From contig JAXOFM010000006.1 in NCBI GenBank assembly GCA_044841755.1, forward strand, positions 115,944 to 179,943: DNA of 64,000 nucleotides, in the 5' to 3' direction. The position numbers were made by a program, and so were the translations under genes. The stretch comes from CAZAPO01 sp044841755 (lineage in GTDB: Bacteria > Bacteroidota > Bacteroidia > Flavobacteriales > Flavobacteriaceae). Below, piece after piece: positions 52,809 through 61,402 of this stretch. Under the pieces are notes generated by a model. That model did not search any database, was not told the origin of the DNA, and worked only from the letters and a program-made list of their open reading frames with translations. The stretch's first letter is position 1. The number at the start of each line of letters is the position of its first letter.

Positions 52809-53258
52809 ATGAAATTAGGTATCATAATAGTATTTGATTCATTTGAAAGCTCAATACTCAAAGAAGAGCTCATATTAAAGATAAATGAATTGAGTGATGT
52901 AACTTTCTGTTTAGTCAATAACAAATGCGATGATAGAACTACTCATTTCTTGAGCGAAATTTCGGAGTGCTGTTCAAATGCAAATGTGATTAATATCAGA
53001 AGAGGTAAATCTGTTAATTCAGCAACGCGTGCAGGTGCTCGCTTTCTTTATAATCAATTTAATTTGATGCATATGGGATATATTAATTGCTTAAGTAATA
53101 TAGATGTAATAGAAATTTTTGAACTTTTTAAAGTTAATCAAGAAAAAATTCTTTCGAGAATTATAAATGAACGAATTGAGAAGGGCCTTAAGCAGACCCT
53201 TTTTAAAAGATTGTTTTGTATTAACGAATACTTAGTCGATTTGAAAGCAGTTGGATAA
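52809..53258 (+). CDS. Small GT-A-like protein of unknown function
   Basis: 149 residues, no signal peptide. The pattern resembles the first half of a GT2 nucleotide-sugar fold: GIIIVFDSF, then DVTFCLVNNKCDDRTTHFLSEI and NVINIRRGKSVNSATRAGARFLYNQFN. These correspond to the (V/I)xDNxSxDxT and G-x-A-x-A-x-N-x-G positions of the family. The DxD region and the acceptor half are missing, so it is probably not a working glycosyltransferase alone. It may be a truncated relic or a partner subunit. It starts 16 bp after the GT2 stop. Confidence 0.6.
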   Translation: MKLGIIIVFDSFESSILKEELILKINELSDVTFCLVNNKCDDRTTHFLSEISECCSNANVINIRRGKSVNSATRAGARFLYNQFNLMHMGYINCLSNIDVIEIFELFKVNQEKILSRIINERIEKGLKQTLFKRLFCINEYLVDLKAVG

Positions 53259-53331
53259 CCCAATGAAAAATGCCCAAAGTTCTAAAAACGATTTACTTTA
53301 AAGGGCAACTTTATCTCGTAAACTATATGAT

Positions 53332-53901
53332 ATGAAAAGGAGAGATGCATTTAAAGGAATTATTGGTGTAACCACTATCGGATTTGCATTCGTCAAGGGT
53401 ATCGATATTTTTGATAAAGGTAATCAGACAAGTTTCAAAGATATCAGCGAATATACCATGTTGATTTCCGAATTAACAGATGTAATTATCCCGTCAACAG
53501 ATACTCCTGGTGCAAAGGAGGCAAATGTGCATAATTACATCATTGGTTATATGGAAAACTGTGCTAATAAAAAGGATTATAAAAACTTTATCAATGGATT
53601 AATTGATATTGAGAATGAAAGTCTCAAGAGATATAGTCTATCTTTCAAAAATTGTTCAATTAAGGAGAAGAACTTGCTTGTTAGTGCATTAGACGATTCT
53701 ACAAGAAATCAATTAGTAAGGAAGATTAGTGCTAAAATTAGAGGTAGATCTTTTTTTGATTTATTGAAGTCATTAACTATTGAAGGATATTGTACCTCCG
53801 AACTCGGGGTAACTAAATTTCTAAAGTATCAACCAATACCAGGCCAATATCTTGCAATTACGAATTTGAAAAATAATCAAAAAGCTTGGGCGACAAAATA
53901 A
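53332..53901 (+). CDS. Gluconate 2-dehydrogenase subunit 3-like protein
   Basis: A 189-residue protein with an N-terminal signal MKRRDAFKGIIGVTTIGFAF of twin-arginine type. The following domain (LISELTDVIIPSTDTPGAKEANVHNYIIGYMENC) is the signature of the small subunit of membrane gluconate dehydrogenases: (D/E)xIIPxTDTPGAxxAxV. It lies 7 bp before the GMC oxidoreductase gene. In this family the small subunit carries the Tat signal for the pair, which the GMC protein lacks, so both should act in the periplasm. Confidence 0.9.
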   Translation: MKRRDAFKGIIGVTTIGFAFVKGIDIFDKGNQTSFKDISEYTMLISELTDVIIPSTDTPGAKEANVHNYIIGYMENCANKKDYKNFINGLIDIENESLKRYSLSFKNCSIKEKNLLVSALDDSTRNQLVRKISAKIRGRSFFDLLKSLTIEGYCTSELGVTKFLKYQPIPGQYLAITNLKNNQKAWATK

Positions 53902-53908
53902 TTATTAA

Positions 53909-55594
53909 ATGACAAATAAATCTATAGAAAATACTTTCGATGTAATTGTGGTTGGTTCAGGTATAAGTGGTGGTTGGGCGGCTAAAGAATTAACAGAAGC
54001 TGGTTTAAATACGCTAGTACTGGAAAGAGGGCGTAACGTAGAACATATATCTGATTATCCTACTGCTTATAAACATCCTTGGGAATTTAAAAATAGATAT
54101 CATTTGAATAAAAAAGAGATCACAGAACGACCAATTCAGGCTAGTCACTGTGATGATACTAATAAGCACTTCTTCGTAAAAGATATTGATCACCCTTATG
54201 TTCAAGAGGAGCCATTTAAATGGATTAGAGGTTATCAAGTAGGAGGGCGTTCACTAACGTGGGGGCGACAATGTTACAGGTTTTCTGATCTAGATTTTAA
54301 AGCAAATAAAACTGATGGTCATGGAGTAGATTGGCCAATTAGATATAAGGACTTGGAAAAATGGTATGATTATGTTGAAGAATATGTAGGGATTAGTGGT
54401 AATACAGATAATCTAACGCATCTACCTGATGGAGTTTTTTTGCCTCCCATACCCATGAATACAATTGAAAAGCATTTACAAAACAGTCTGATAATGAAAT
54501 ATTCAGATCGTAGAGTAATTAATGGGAGGGTAGCAAATCTAACATCAGCTAAAGAGGGACGGGGTGTATGTTTATACCGTAATATGTGCAGCAGAGGATG
54601 TCCATATTCTGGTTACTTTAGCAGTAACTCTTCTACCTTAAAAGATGCTAATCTAACAGGTAATTTAACGATGAGGCCTAATTCAATAGTAAAAGAAATT
54701 ATCTATGATAAAGATAAGGAGAGGGCAATTGGTGTTATTGTAATCGATAGGGAAACCAATGAAGAACTTAGCTATTTTTCTCGAATAATATTCTTAAATG
54801 CATCAACAATTGGAACCACAGCAATATTATTGAATTCTATTTCCGAATCTTTTCCAAATGGGCTTGGAAATTCAAGTGGCCAATTGGGTCATAATCTTAT
54901 GGATCATTTAATTAATGAAGGCACATATGGATTGCATGATGGATTTAAAGACAAATATTATGAAGGAAGATCTCCAGGTACTATATACATACCTAGGTTT
55001 CAAAATATTGATAGAAGAACAAAACATACAGAATTCTTAAGAGGATATGGTATTCAAGGTAAGGGTGAAAGAGAGAATTGGGAAACAAAGACGAAAAATG
55101 GCATAGGAATCGAGTTAAAAAGACAATTACAGCTTCCCGGAAAATGGAAAATTAATTTAAGTGCTAGAGGTGAGACACTACCGAATTATAATAATAAGAT
55201 TTCTTTAGATCCTTTAAAAAAAGATAAATGGGGTATTCCTTTAGTGAAAATTCATTTCAGATATGGTGAAAATGAATTTGCAATGATGAGACATATGACC
55301 CAGGTATGTGAAGAAATTTTATTAGAGTCAGGCTTCAATACGGTAAAAAGTTATAGATCTAGACCTGTACCTGGCTCTGCCGTGCATGAGATGGGAACTG
55401 CTCGTATGGGCCGGGATCCAAAGACGTCTGTTTTAAATAAATATAATCAAATGCACGATGTTAAAAATATTTTTATAACCGATGGAAGTTGTATGACCTC
55501 ATCGGGTTGTCAAAACCCATCTTTAACTTACATGGCTTTAACGGCAAGAGCTTGCAATTATGCAATTACTCAATTTAAATCTGGTTTATTATGA
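53909..55594 (+). CDS. GMC-family FAD oxidoreductase
   Basis: A 561-residue flavoprotein. The FAD loop VVGSGISGGWAAKELTEAGLNTLVLERG is at the N-terminus, the GMC block GRSLTWGRQCYR lies near residue 113, and the C-terminal catalytic region is PVPGSAVHEMGTARMGRDP, followed by FITDGSCMTSSGCQNPSLTYMALTARA. The active-site His of the HxxG(S/T)xxMG motif is present. The cysteine-rich NMCSRGCPYSGYFSSN stretch is usual in the gluconate-dehydrogenase branch. It has no signal of its own and probably travels with the upstream subunit. In this locus it may oxidise sugar hydroxyls of the polymer or provide an unrelated periplasmic activity. Confidence 0.93.
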   Translation: MTNKSIENTFDVIVVGSGISGGWAAKELTEAGLNTLVLERGRNVEHISDYPTAYKHPWEFKNRYHLNKKEITERPIQASHCDDTNKHFFVKDIDHPYVQEEPFKWIRGYQVGGRSLTWGRQCYRFSDLDFKANKTDGHGVDWPIRYKDLEKWYDYVEEYVGISGNTDNLTHLPDGVFLPPIPMNTIEKHLQNSLIMKYSDRRVINGRVANLTSAKEGRGVCLYRNMCSRGCPYSGYFSSNSSTLKDANLTGNLTMRPNSIVKEIIYDKDKERAIGVIVIDRETNEELSYFSRIIFLNASTIGTTAILLNSISESFPNGLGNSSGQLGHNLMDHLINEGTYGLHDGFKDKYYEGRSPGTIYIPRFQNIDRRTKHTEFLRGYGIQGKGERENWETKTKNGIGIELKRQLQLPGKWKINLSARGETLPNYNNKISLDPLKKDKWGIPLVKIHFRYGENEFAMMRHMTQVCEEILLESGFNTVKSYRSRPVPGSAVHEMGTARMGRDPKTSVLNKYNQMHDVKNIFITDGSCMTSSGCQNPSLTYMALTARACNYAITQFKSGLL

Positions 55595-56637
55595 AGAAAA
55601 TTAAGTACCTAATTCTGTTTGTATTTATTGGAATTATTAGTCTTCTTACGTTTATCACGATTAATAGAAGTCCAAATTACACTATTAAAACTACAGGTAA
55701 GTTATTGATAGTTAATAAATTAAGTAAAAGCATAACAGTTTTTGATTTAAATAAAGCCCGAGAGATAACTGAGTTATTTCTTGATATAGAACCACATGAG
55801 GCTGTTACATTAAATAATCAAGACCATTTTGTAATTACCAATTATGGAGATCCGGAAACAATAGGTACAAGCATCTCAGTAATTAATACAAGTACTTTCG
55901 AGATTGAAAAAACTATTGATCTGGAGTTTAGTCCTAGACCACATGGTATTACAAAAATAAATCACTCTAACAATGTTATAGTTGTTACAGATGTTGGAAA
56001 CGAATTATTAATAGTTGATACAGAATCTGGCTCGGTAAAAACGAGAATACCAACGCAGCAAGAGTGGAGTCATATGGTAGTTTTACATCCAAACAGACCA
56101 ATTGCATATGTTAGCAATGTAGTTTCTGGTTCAGTAAGTGTAGTTGATCTCAAAAAAGAAAAAGTGACAAGTATAATTTCTTGTGGTTTGGGTACCGAAG
56201 GAATTGATGTCACTCCTGACGGAAAAGAGTTATGGGTAACCAATTACAAGGATAAGTCGATTTCTGTAATCGACACAGTCACAAACGAAATTATTGATAC
56301 GCTTTCCACCGGGAATGAAGCTTTGCGATTAAAATTTTCTATTGATGGGGCATATTGTTTGGTTCCAAATTCTAAAGATGGTACGATATTGGTCTATGAT
56401 CAAAAAACAAGAATGCAAATAAAAACTATTCGAGTACCTGGTAAAAAAAACTTATTCGAAAGAATTCTTTATCACACGCCGAGACCTGTGGGTATATTGA
56501 TGCACCCTGATGGAAATTATGCATTTGTATCAAATTCAAATGCAGATAGAGTTGAAGTAATTGATATGAAGTCTTTTGAAATTGTAAGTACGATTGGTAC
56601 CGGAAGAATACCGGATGGACTTACTTTGGTAAATTGA
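55591..56637 (+). CDS. YVTN/YncE-family beta-propeller protein, membrane-anchored
   Basis: A 348-residue protein whose ATG overlaps the GMC stop (ATGA). A hydrophobic N-terminal anchor (YLILFVFIGIISLLTFITI) is followed by about seven blades. Examples are LLIVNKLSKSITVFDL, VIVVTDVGNELLIVDTESG, AYVSNVVSGSVSVVDLKKEKV, LWVTNYKDKSISVIDTVTNE and AFVSNSNADRVEVIDMKS, the YVTN repeat pattern. Translational coupling to the oxidoreductase suggests a joint function. In some dehydrogenase operons such propellers replace a cytochrome subunit or act as scaffold, but no haem motif is present. Confidence 0.88.
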   Translation: MKKIKYLILFVFIGIISLLTFITINRSPNYTIKTTGKLLIVNKLSKSITVFDLNKAREITELFLDIEPHEAVTLNNQDHFVITNYGDPETIGTSISVINTSTFEIEKTIDLEFSPRPHGITKINHSNNVIVVTDVGNELLIVDTESGSVKTRIPTQQEWSHMVVLHPNRPIAYVSNVVSGSVSVVDLKKEKVTSIISCGLGTEGIDVTPDGKELWVTNYKDKSISVIDTVTNEIIDTLSTGNEALRLKFSIDGAYCLVPNSKDGTILVYDQKTRMQIKTIRVPGKKNLFERILYHTPRPVGILMHPDGNYAFVSNSNADRVEVIDMKSFEIVSTIGTGRIPDGLTLVN

Positions 56638-56709
56638 TAATTATTCCAGAAGGAAGGCTAGATTACCTTTTTATATGAAAGGATAATTTTGGGCTATTTT
56701 ACAACTCGT

Positions 56710-56736
56710 CGACACTTATTAGTCACACATCTTTTC
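56710..56736 (+). promoter_or_regulatory. Shared exopolysaccharide operator-like element, site 4 (weak)
   Basis: CGACACTTATT and CACATC fit the left and centre of the motif, but the CGAAAT end is lost. It starts 49 bp before the -7 box TAAGTTTG at 56759-56766. Confidence 0.4.
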
Positions 56737-56758
56737 CCTTAGTCATGATATAGAAAAT

Positions 56759-56766
56759 TAAGTTTG
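56759..56766 (+). promoter_or_regulatory. -7 box of the LruC lipoprotein gene
   Basis: TAAGTTTG, a perfect match to TAnnTTTG, 70 bp before the ATG. Confidence 0.55.
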
Positions 56767-56836
56767 TCTGTTGATTTGGATCTTAATTTTATAGTAAACA
56801 TCTAAGCTATACTAATCAGCATTCAAATTCTATTCA

Positions 56837-58819
56837 ATGAAATATTTCTACAAATTTTCAAGTATCATTCTGCTGCTCATTATAATTTCTTGCGCAAAAC
56901 CGGAATTAACAAATGAAGAAATTAATGATAACACACAAAAACTTCTTGAAATACCTGATGGATTTGATTTCAGTACATACCGAACCATAAAGGTGAAAAT
57001 TAATGATAACTCTTATGCAAAATATGATGTATATGCATATACATCACAACCATATTTAGTTGGAGTTGAAACCTATGAAAATCAGGAAGGTATATTGGAA
57101 ACCCAGGAGGTATACCGAAACGATGTTATGAATAAACTATTATTTTCTGGAGTAATTAAAAATGGGACTTTAGAGCATACAATCAATTTACCCACATTCT
57201 ACGATAAAGTTTATATACGCAGAAACGATAATCTCAAATATTCAGCTTCGGTTGAAGGTGTTGTTAATAATGAAGTTGCTTTCACACATACAGAATCGTC
57301 AGGTAGATTTTCAGGTTCCAATGATGTTGTTAATGACTATCTGTATTGTGTAAATGGATCGGGTGAATTGTTTCAAGTAGATCCATTAGACGGAGAACTA
57401 ACATATTTGTCCGATATGCCAATGGGGAGTTGGACTTGTGCAATAGATCAAGAAAATAGAATGTTGTACTCAATAGGAAGAAGTAGTCCTTTTCCTTTAA
57501 TGAAATATTCTATCGATAATAATTCATGGGAAATTATTGCCAATTTAGGTATAGGTGGACCAAGATTGGATTTCAATATAAATGATAGATTACTTTATTT
57601 CTCTAAAAACGATAAGTTGTATACTTTCAATCCAAGTAATGGCGAGAACATAAATATTTGGACTATAAATGGATTACACAGTACTCATGGAGGAGATCTA
57701 GCATTTGCCGAAGATGGTACACTATTCTTATGTTCTTTTTCAGGACTATATAGATTGGAGTTAAATAGCAATAATCAATATGATGCTACGCGCATAAGTG
57801 CCGATAATTTGCCGTTTCAACCAACCTCGATGACGTTTGATTCAAATCAGGAATTATGGTTAGCAAATAATGCTAGTAGCTCTGATCTAATAATAATGGA
57901 TACTCAAACAGGTGGATGGCAATATGTTTATGGTATTAATGCCAATAATAACACAAACTTTGGAAGAACTATCAACGATTTAACCACTTTTAGAATATTT
58001 TCACAAAATGATGATGAAATAGACACAGATGGTGACGGTGTTTTAGATCGTGACGATTCATACCCAGAAGAACCGGATAAGGCTTTCGAAATGTTTACAC
58101 CTAGTAAATATGGTACCGGAACCATTGCGTTCGAGGACTTGTGGCCAACAAATGGAGATTATGATTTTAATGATACAGCCTTAAATTACCAAGTAATTAC
58201 AATATTAAATTCTTCAAATCTAGTAGTTCAAATCGATCTAATTTGTAGAGTAAAATCAAATCTAGCAGGATATACAAATGGTATTGGGATTGAGATAGAA
58301 GGCTTAGTTCCGGATCAAATAGAAAGTGTTTTAGGTACAGAGTTCACGGAAAATTACATAAATCTTAATTCCAATGGTACAGAGGCTAATCAAGATACGG
58401 CGGTAATTATTTTGGCAGATAATGCTGATAACCTATTAGAAGAAACAACTATCTCGATTATTTTAAAAAACCCAATCACAACAGAGTCGCTTGGAGAAGC
58501 TCCATTCAACCCTTTCATTATTGCTAATATGATTAGAGAAAATGAAATTCATTTACCTTATAACAATACGACTAACTTAGGAAATAATCTAGTCCAGACT
58601 GATGGCCAAAATAATGATTCTGATGGAAACTATATTTCCACAAGTGGATATCCATGGGCAATAAGTATTATACATGATTTTAAGGTTCCAAAAGAATCGG
58701 TACGTATAACTGATGCATATAATTTCTTTAGTAACTGGGCGACTTCTGGAGGTACAACCCATAAAGATTGGTATAAAGACAATCCAGGAAATAGAAATAC
58801 AAGTCTATTGAAAAATTAA
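56837..58819 (+). CDS. LruC-domain lipoprotein with propeller-like region
   Basis: A 660-residue surface lipoprotein candidate. The lipobox is IIISC (Cys19) after MKYFYKFSSIILLL. Residues about 170-390 resemble a beta-propeller with short motifs such as LYCVNGSGELFQVDPLDGEL and LLYFSKNDKLYTFNPSNGE. A calcium-type repeat DTDGDGVLDRDDSYPEEPDKAFE (about 400) leads into the LruC domain, with GTGTIAFEDLWPTNGDYDFNDTALNYQV, and ends near GGTTHKDWYKDNPGN. LruC proteins occur on Bacteroidota and spirochaete surfaces; the role is unclear. Its own promoter carries a weak form of the exopolysaccharide element, which suggests a matrix-associated function. Confidence 0.88.
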   Translation: MKYFYKFSSIILLLIIISCAKPELTNEEINDNTQKLLEIPDGFDFSTYRTIKVKINDNSYAKYDVYAYTSQPYLVGVETYENQEGILETQEVYRNDVMNKLLFSGVIKNGTLEHTINLPTFYDKVYIRRNDNLKYSASVEGVVNNEVAFTHTESSGRFSGSNDVVNDYLYCVNGSGELFQVDPLDGELTYLSDMPMGSWTCAIDQENRMLYSIGRSSPFPLMKYSIDNNSWEIIANLGIGGPRLDFNINDRLLYFSKNDKLYTFNPSNGENINIWTINGLHSTHGGDLAFAEDGTLFLCSFSGLYRLELNSNNQYDATRISADNLPFQPTSMTFDSNQELWLANNASSSDLIIMDTQTGGWQYVYGINANNNTNFGRTINDLTTFRIFSQNDDEIDTDGDGVLDRDDSYPEEPDKAFEMFTPSKYGTGTIAFEDLWPTNGDYDFNDTALNYQVITILNSSNLVVQIDLICRVKSNLAGYTNGIGIEIEGLVPDQIESVLGTEFTENYINLNSNGTEANQDTAVIILADNADNLLEETTISIILKNPITTESLGEAPFNPFIIANMIRENEIHLPYNNTTNLGNNLVQTDGQNNDSDGNYISTSGYPWAISIIHDFKVPKESVRITDAYNFFSNWATSGGTTHKDWYKDNPGNRNTSLLKN

Positions 58820-58829
58820 AAAACGAATT

Positions 58830-59117
58830 ATGGCACTTACAATACTTGACGAAAACGGTGTTTTTAAAATATCTGGAGATGTTAACTCTTCAACTTCAAA
58901 ACATTTTGAGGACCATTTTAAAGAGATCATGAAAAAAAATGGTGAAATAACTATTAATATTGATAAAGTAAATCATATTGATAAAACCGGTGTTACAGTT
59001 TTAAGAAACTTATATTTTTATTGTCTAATGAATTATAATGTAGCCTTACATATTACAGGTAATGGTTGTAAAGAAATTTACGATGACTTTAGAAATGTTA
59101 AATTGATAAATAGATAA
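58830..59117 (+). CDS. STAS-domain protein
   Basis: A 95-residue single-domain protein with the STAS (anti-sigma factor antagonist) pattern: FKISGDVNSSTSKHFEDHF, then ITINIDKVNHIDKTGVTVLRNLYFYC, the conserved D-x-x-G(V/I)-x-x-L block where Thr of DKTG takes the place of the phosphorylated Ser. It follows the LruC gene by 10 bp and is the last gene of the exopolysaccharide region. It may be part of a partner-switching or signalling step. No anti-sigma kinase is encoded nearby, apart from the decayed fragment at 59206-59345. Confidence 0.8.
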   Translation: MALTILDENGVFKISGDVNSSTSKHFEDHFKEIMKKNGEITINIDKVNHIDKTGVTVLRNLYFYCLMNYNVALHITGNGCKEIYDDFRNVKLINR

Positions 59118-59205
59118 TTAGTTTAAGAAAGGAAAGAATCGTTCGAAATATTTTTCATTTGATATAATTAACAAACTTGAATTTTAATTTACAGTTTGAG
59201 TAATA

Positions 59206-59345
59206 TTAATCAAAAAATAAACTCATTATGGTGCCTTTACCCTCTTCGCTTTGCACTTGAATTCGGCCATTGCGCAGCCTCATAATTTTTTTCGAAAGAG
59301 TTTAAACCAATTCCTCTTCCAGTCCACCCTTTTTGTACCAAAAAA
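59206..59345 (-). pseudogene. Decayed C-terminal fragment of a histidine kinase (HATPase domain)
   Basis: On the minus strand a short frame reads GWTGRGIGLNSF, the G2 box region, then after a one-base frame change near 59300 reads KKIMRLRNGRIQVQSEEGKG followed by TIMSLFFD and a stop at 59206-59208. The pattern G-x-G-I-G-L ... KKIM-x-L-(R/H)-x-G-x-I-x-(V/L)-x-S-x-x-G-x-G-T is the end of many sensor kinases. The rest of the gene is absent, so this is a relic. Confidence 0.6.
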
Positions 59346-59371
59346 ACGGTACGTAAATAGTTTTAAGAATT

Positions 59372-61399
59372 TCAGTTAGAACAACCAACAATTATAAACT
59401 GTGAACGTCGGTTTTTTAAATGGGCATTTTTTCGCTCTTCTGCATTAGGTAATCTTGCAATTTGAGCATCAGAAAGCAATAACTGGGTTTCACCTTGACC
59501 TTCTGCACTGATAATCTGTGAAGCTGCAACTCCGTTATCAATTAAATAGTCCTTAGTAGCTTTAGCTCTTAGGTTCGAGAGATCGAAGTTATAATTTTCA
59601 TCACCACTGGAGTCTGTATGAGAGGTAATACTAATTTTTATGTCTCTGTTTTTTTTGAGCAGTTGTAGTATAGGTTTTATATCTTGCTCCATAACAGAGT
59701 CAATTAGTACAGCGTTTTTGTCCCATTTGTGGTATAAGGTGAACTCGCAAGGGTAGTGCTCCATTTTTAGGTTAATCTCGAGTTCATCTTGAGTGGCTAT
59801 AAATTGCTTAGTAGTATCGTAATACATTTTTTTATGTGCCGTTATATGATAATCCTTGTTTCTTTCTACAGACACTGTCAATTCGCCAGAAGCGTTAAGT
59901 TGTAACTGACTAATTATTTGTTTATTGGAATCCCGTAAATCAATTTTGGCATTAACTAGAGTTTTTCTGGTTTCGGCATCAGTCACTCGTACTGCGACCA
60001 TTATAGAATCTGTGACCTTTGGCTCGATTGGTGGAATATATCTAGCACGATAAATATCATCATTACCCTTGGCCTGCGGATGTGACCGATTTGAAGAAAA
60101 ATAGGCCATTGGTTTACCTTCTTTGATATGAGTGGTGTCTAAGAAAAATGCAAAGTCATCTTTAATGCTATTATACGGACTCCCTAAGTGATCTACTTTT
60201 ACTTTCACTTCCTGACCACTAGCTTTCATATCAAGAATATGATCAATGTTCTTGACCATATAAATATCTAAAAGCCCCCAACCAAGCTTGTTATTATGTA
60301 TGCCGTTAGAAGAAAAATAAAGGTGACCTTCAGATGAAATATAAGGAAAACTTTCTCTACCATGGGTATTGATACCAGGAACATTGGTAACTTGACCATA
60401 GGAGCCATCTTTATTAATTTCTACATAATAAATATCGCTTTGTCCCTTAGCCTGAGGATAGGGTGCACAACTTACAAAGAATAAACGCTTACCATTTTTT
60501 CCCATTGCAGGATTACCCAATGAAAAATTTTCAAGATTGATAAAGTCAAGCTCTTTAGTAGCTTTTTCGTTCAATTCCCAGACACCATTTTCCTTTTTAG
60601 CTTTTTGTATTTTTAAATTGGAAACATTTCTCTTATTGTAAGAGATTTTATTGTTCTTAAATGCACTACCAGAAAAATACAATTCACGGTCGTTTATGAA
60701 TGCCAAACTTGCTTCATGGGCTATTGTTCTAAATTTGATATTGGAACTGTCAAGTGGGATTTGTTTAAAGCGTACGCCATTATTGGTTCGTTGAACAGCT
60801 GCTGTGTAAATATCAAGAAATGGATGCTGCGTCCATTTGTATAAGCGCTTGTTATGTTTTTTATTATTTTTGTTCCTCTCTCTTTTCATTGAGGACGTAT
60901 AGTAAAGGGTATCATTGAAGATGGTTGAACCAAAATCAGAAAACGAAGAGTTGACTGATAAATTTTCAGCCAAATAAGCTAAGCTTGTATCTACCTTTGT
61001 TAGTTGCAGCTTATCGATCTTTTCTAAATCTTTAAAGTATATTTTATATTGTGCCAACGCATTTTCTCTTTCACCTGCGCTTAATAGACAGATGGCATAT
61101 CGAAGTCTGTATGCATCCAAAACTTTACCGCCCTTCTTTTCAAAAGCGATTTTGTAGTACTTCAGGGCCTCTTCAGACTGCGAGGTATGGTAATAGCAAT
61201 CGGCTAATTTTGCATAAACTTCAGCTGATACTTTTCTGTCACGTTCAATTGCACCAAGGTATAGTTCCATTGCCTTTTGATAAGCCAATTCATTAAAATG
61301 TCTATCACCAAGTTCGACCCTAGTTTGCTGAGCAAATAGGGAAGCTTCACATAAAAGGAGTGTTACTAAAATCACTAATATTTGGACTATTTGTTTCAT
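59372..61399 (-). CDS. OmpA-family protein with TPR and PD40 repeats
   Basis: A 675-residue exported protein: signal peptide ILVILVTLLLCEASLFA (cleavage before QQ), TPR-like helices at about 28-130 (LAYQKAMELYLGAIERDR, QSEEALKYYKIAFEK), a PD40/WD40-like propeller at about 150-450 (GNPAMGKNGKRLFFVSC, ESFPYISSEGHLYFSSNG), a CNA-B/carboxypeptidase-regulatory-like segment at 465-540, and an OmpA peptidoglycan-binding domain at the C-terminus (SITSHTDSSGDENYNFDLSNLRAKATKDYL). This layout occurs beside PorP/SprF and CHU_C adhesin genes in gliding Bacteroidota. It probably anchors the secretion or adhesin apparatus to the cell wall. 3 bp separate it from the PorP gene. Confidence 0.92.
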   Translation of the reverse strand: MKQIVQILVILVTLLLCEASLFAQQTRVELGDRHFNELAYQKAMELYLGAIERDRKVSAEVYAKLADCYYHTSQSEEALKYYKIAFEKKGGKVLDAYRLRYAICLLSAGERENALAQYKIYFKDLEKIDKLQLTKVDTSLAYLAENLSVNSSFSDFGSTIFNDTLYYTSSMKRERNKNNKKHNKRLYKWTQHPFLDIYTAAVQRTNNGVRFKQIPLDSSNIKFRTIAHEASLAFINDRELYFSGSAFKNNKISYNKRNVSNLKIQKAKKENGVWELNEKATKELDFINLENFSLGNPAMGKNGKRLFFVSCAPYPQAKGQSDIYYVEINKDGSYGQVTNVPGINTHGRESFPYISSEGHLYFSSNGIHNNKLGWGLLDIYMVKNIDHILDMKASGQEVKVKVDHLGSPYNSIKDDFAFFLDTTHIKEGKPMAYFSSNRSHPQAKGNDDIYRARYIPPIEPKVTDSIMVAVRVTDAETRKTLVNAKIDLRDSNKQIISQLQLNASGELTVSVERNKDYHITAHKKMYYDTTKQFIATQDELEINLKMEHYPCEFTLYHKWDKNAVLIDSVMEQDIKPILQLLKKNRDIKISITSHTDSSGDENYNFDLSNLRAKATKDYLIDNGVAASQIISAEGQGETQLLLSDAQIARLPNAEERKNAHLKNRRSQFIIVGCSN

Positions 61400-61402
61400 G
61401 AC

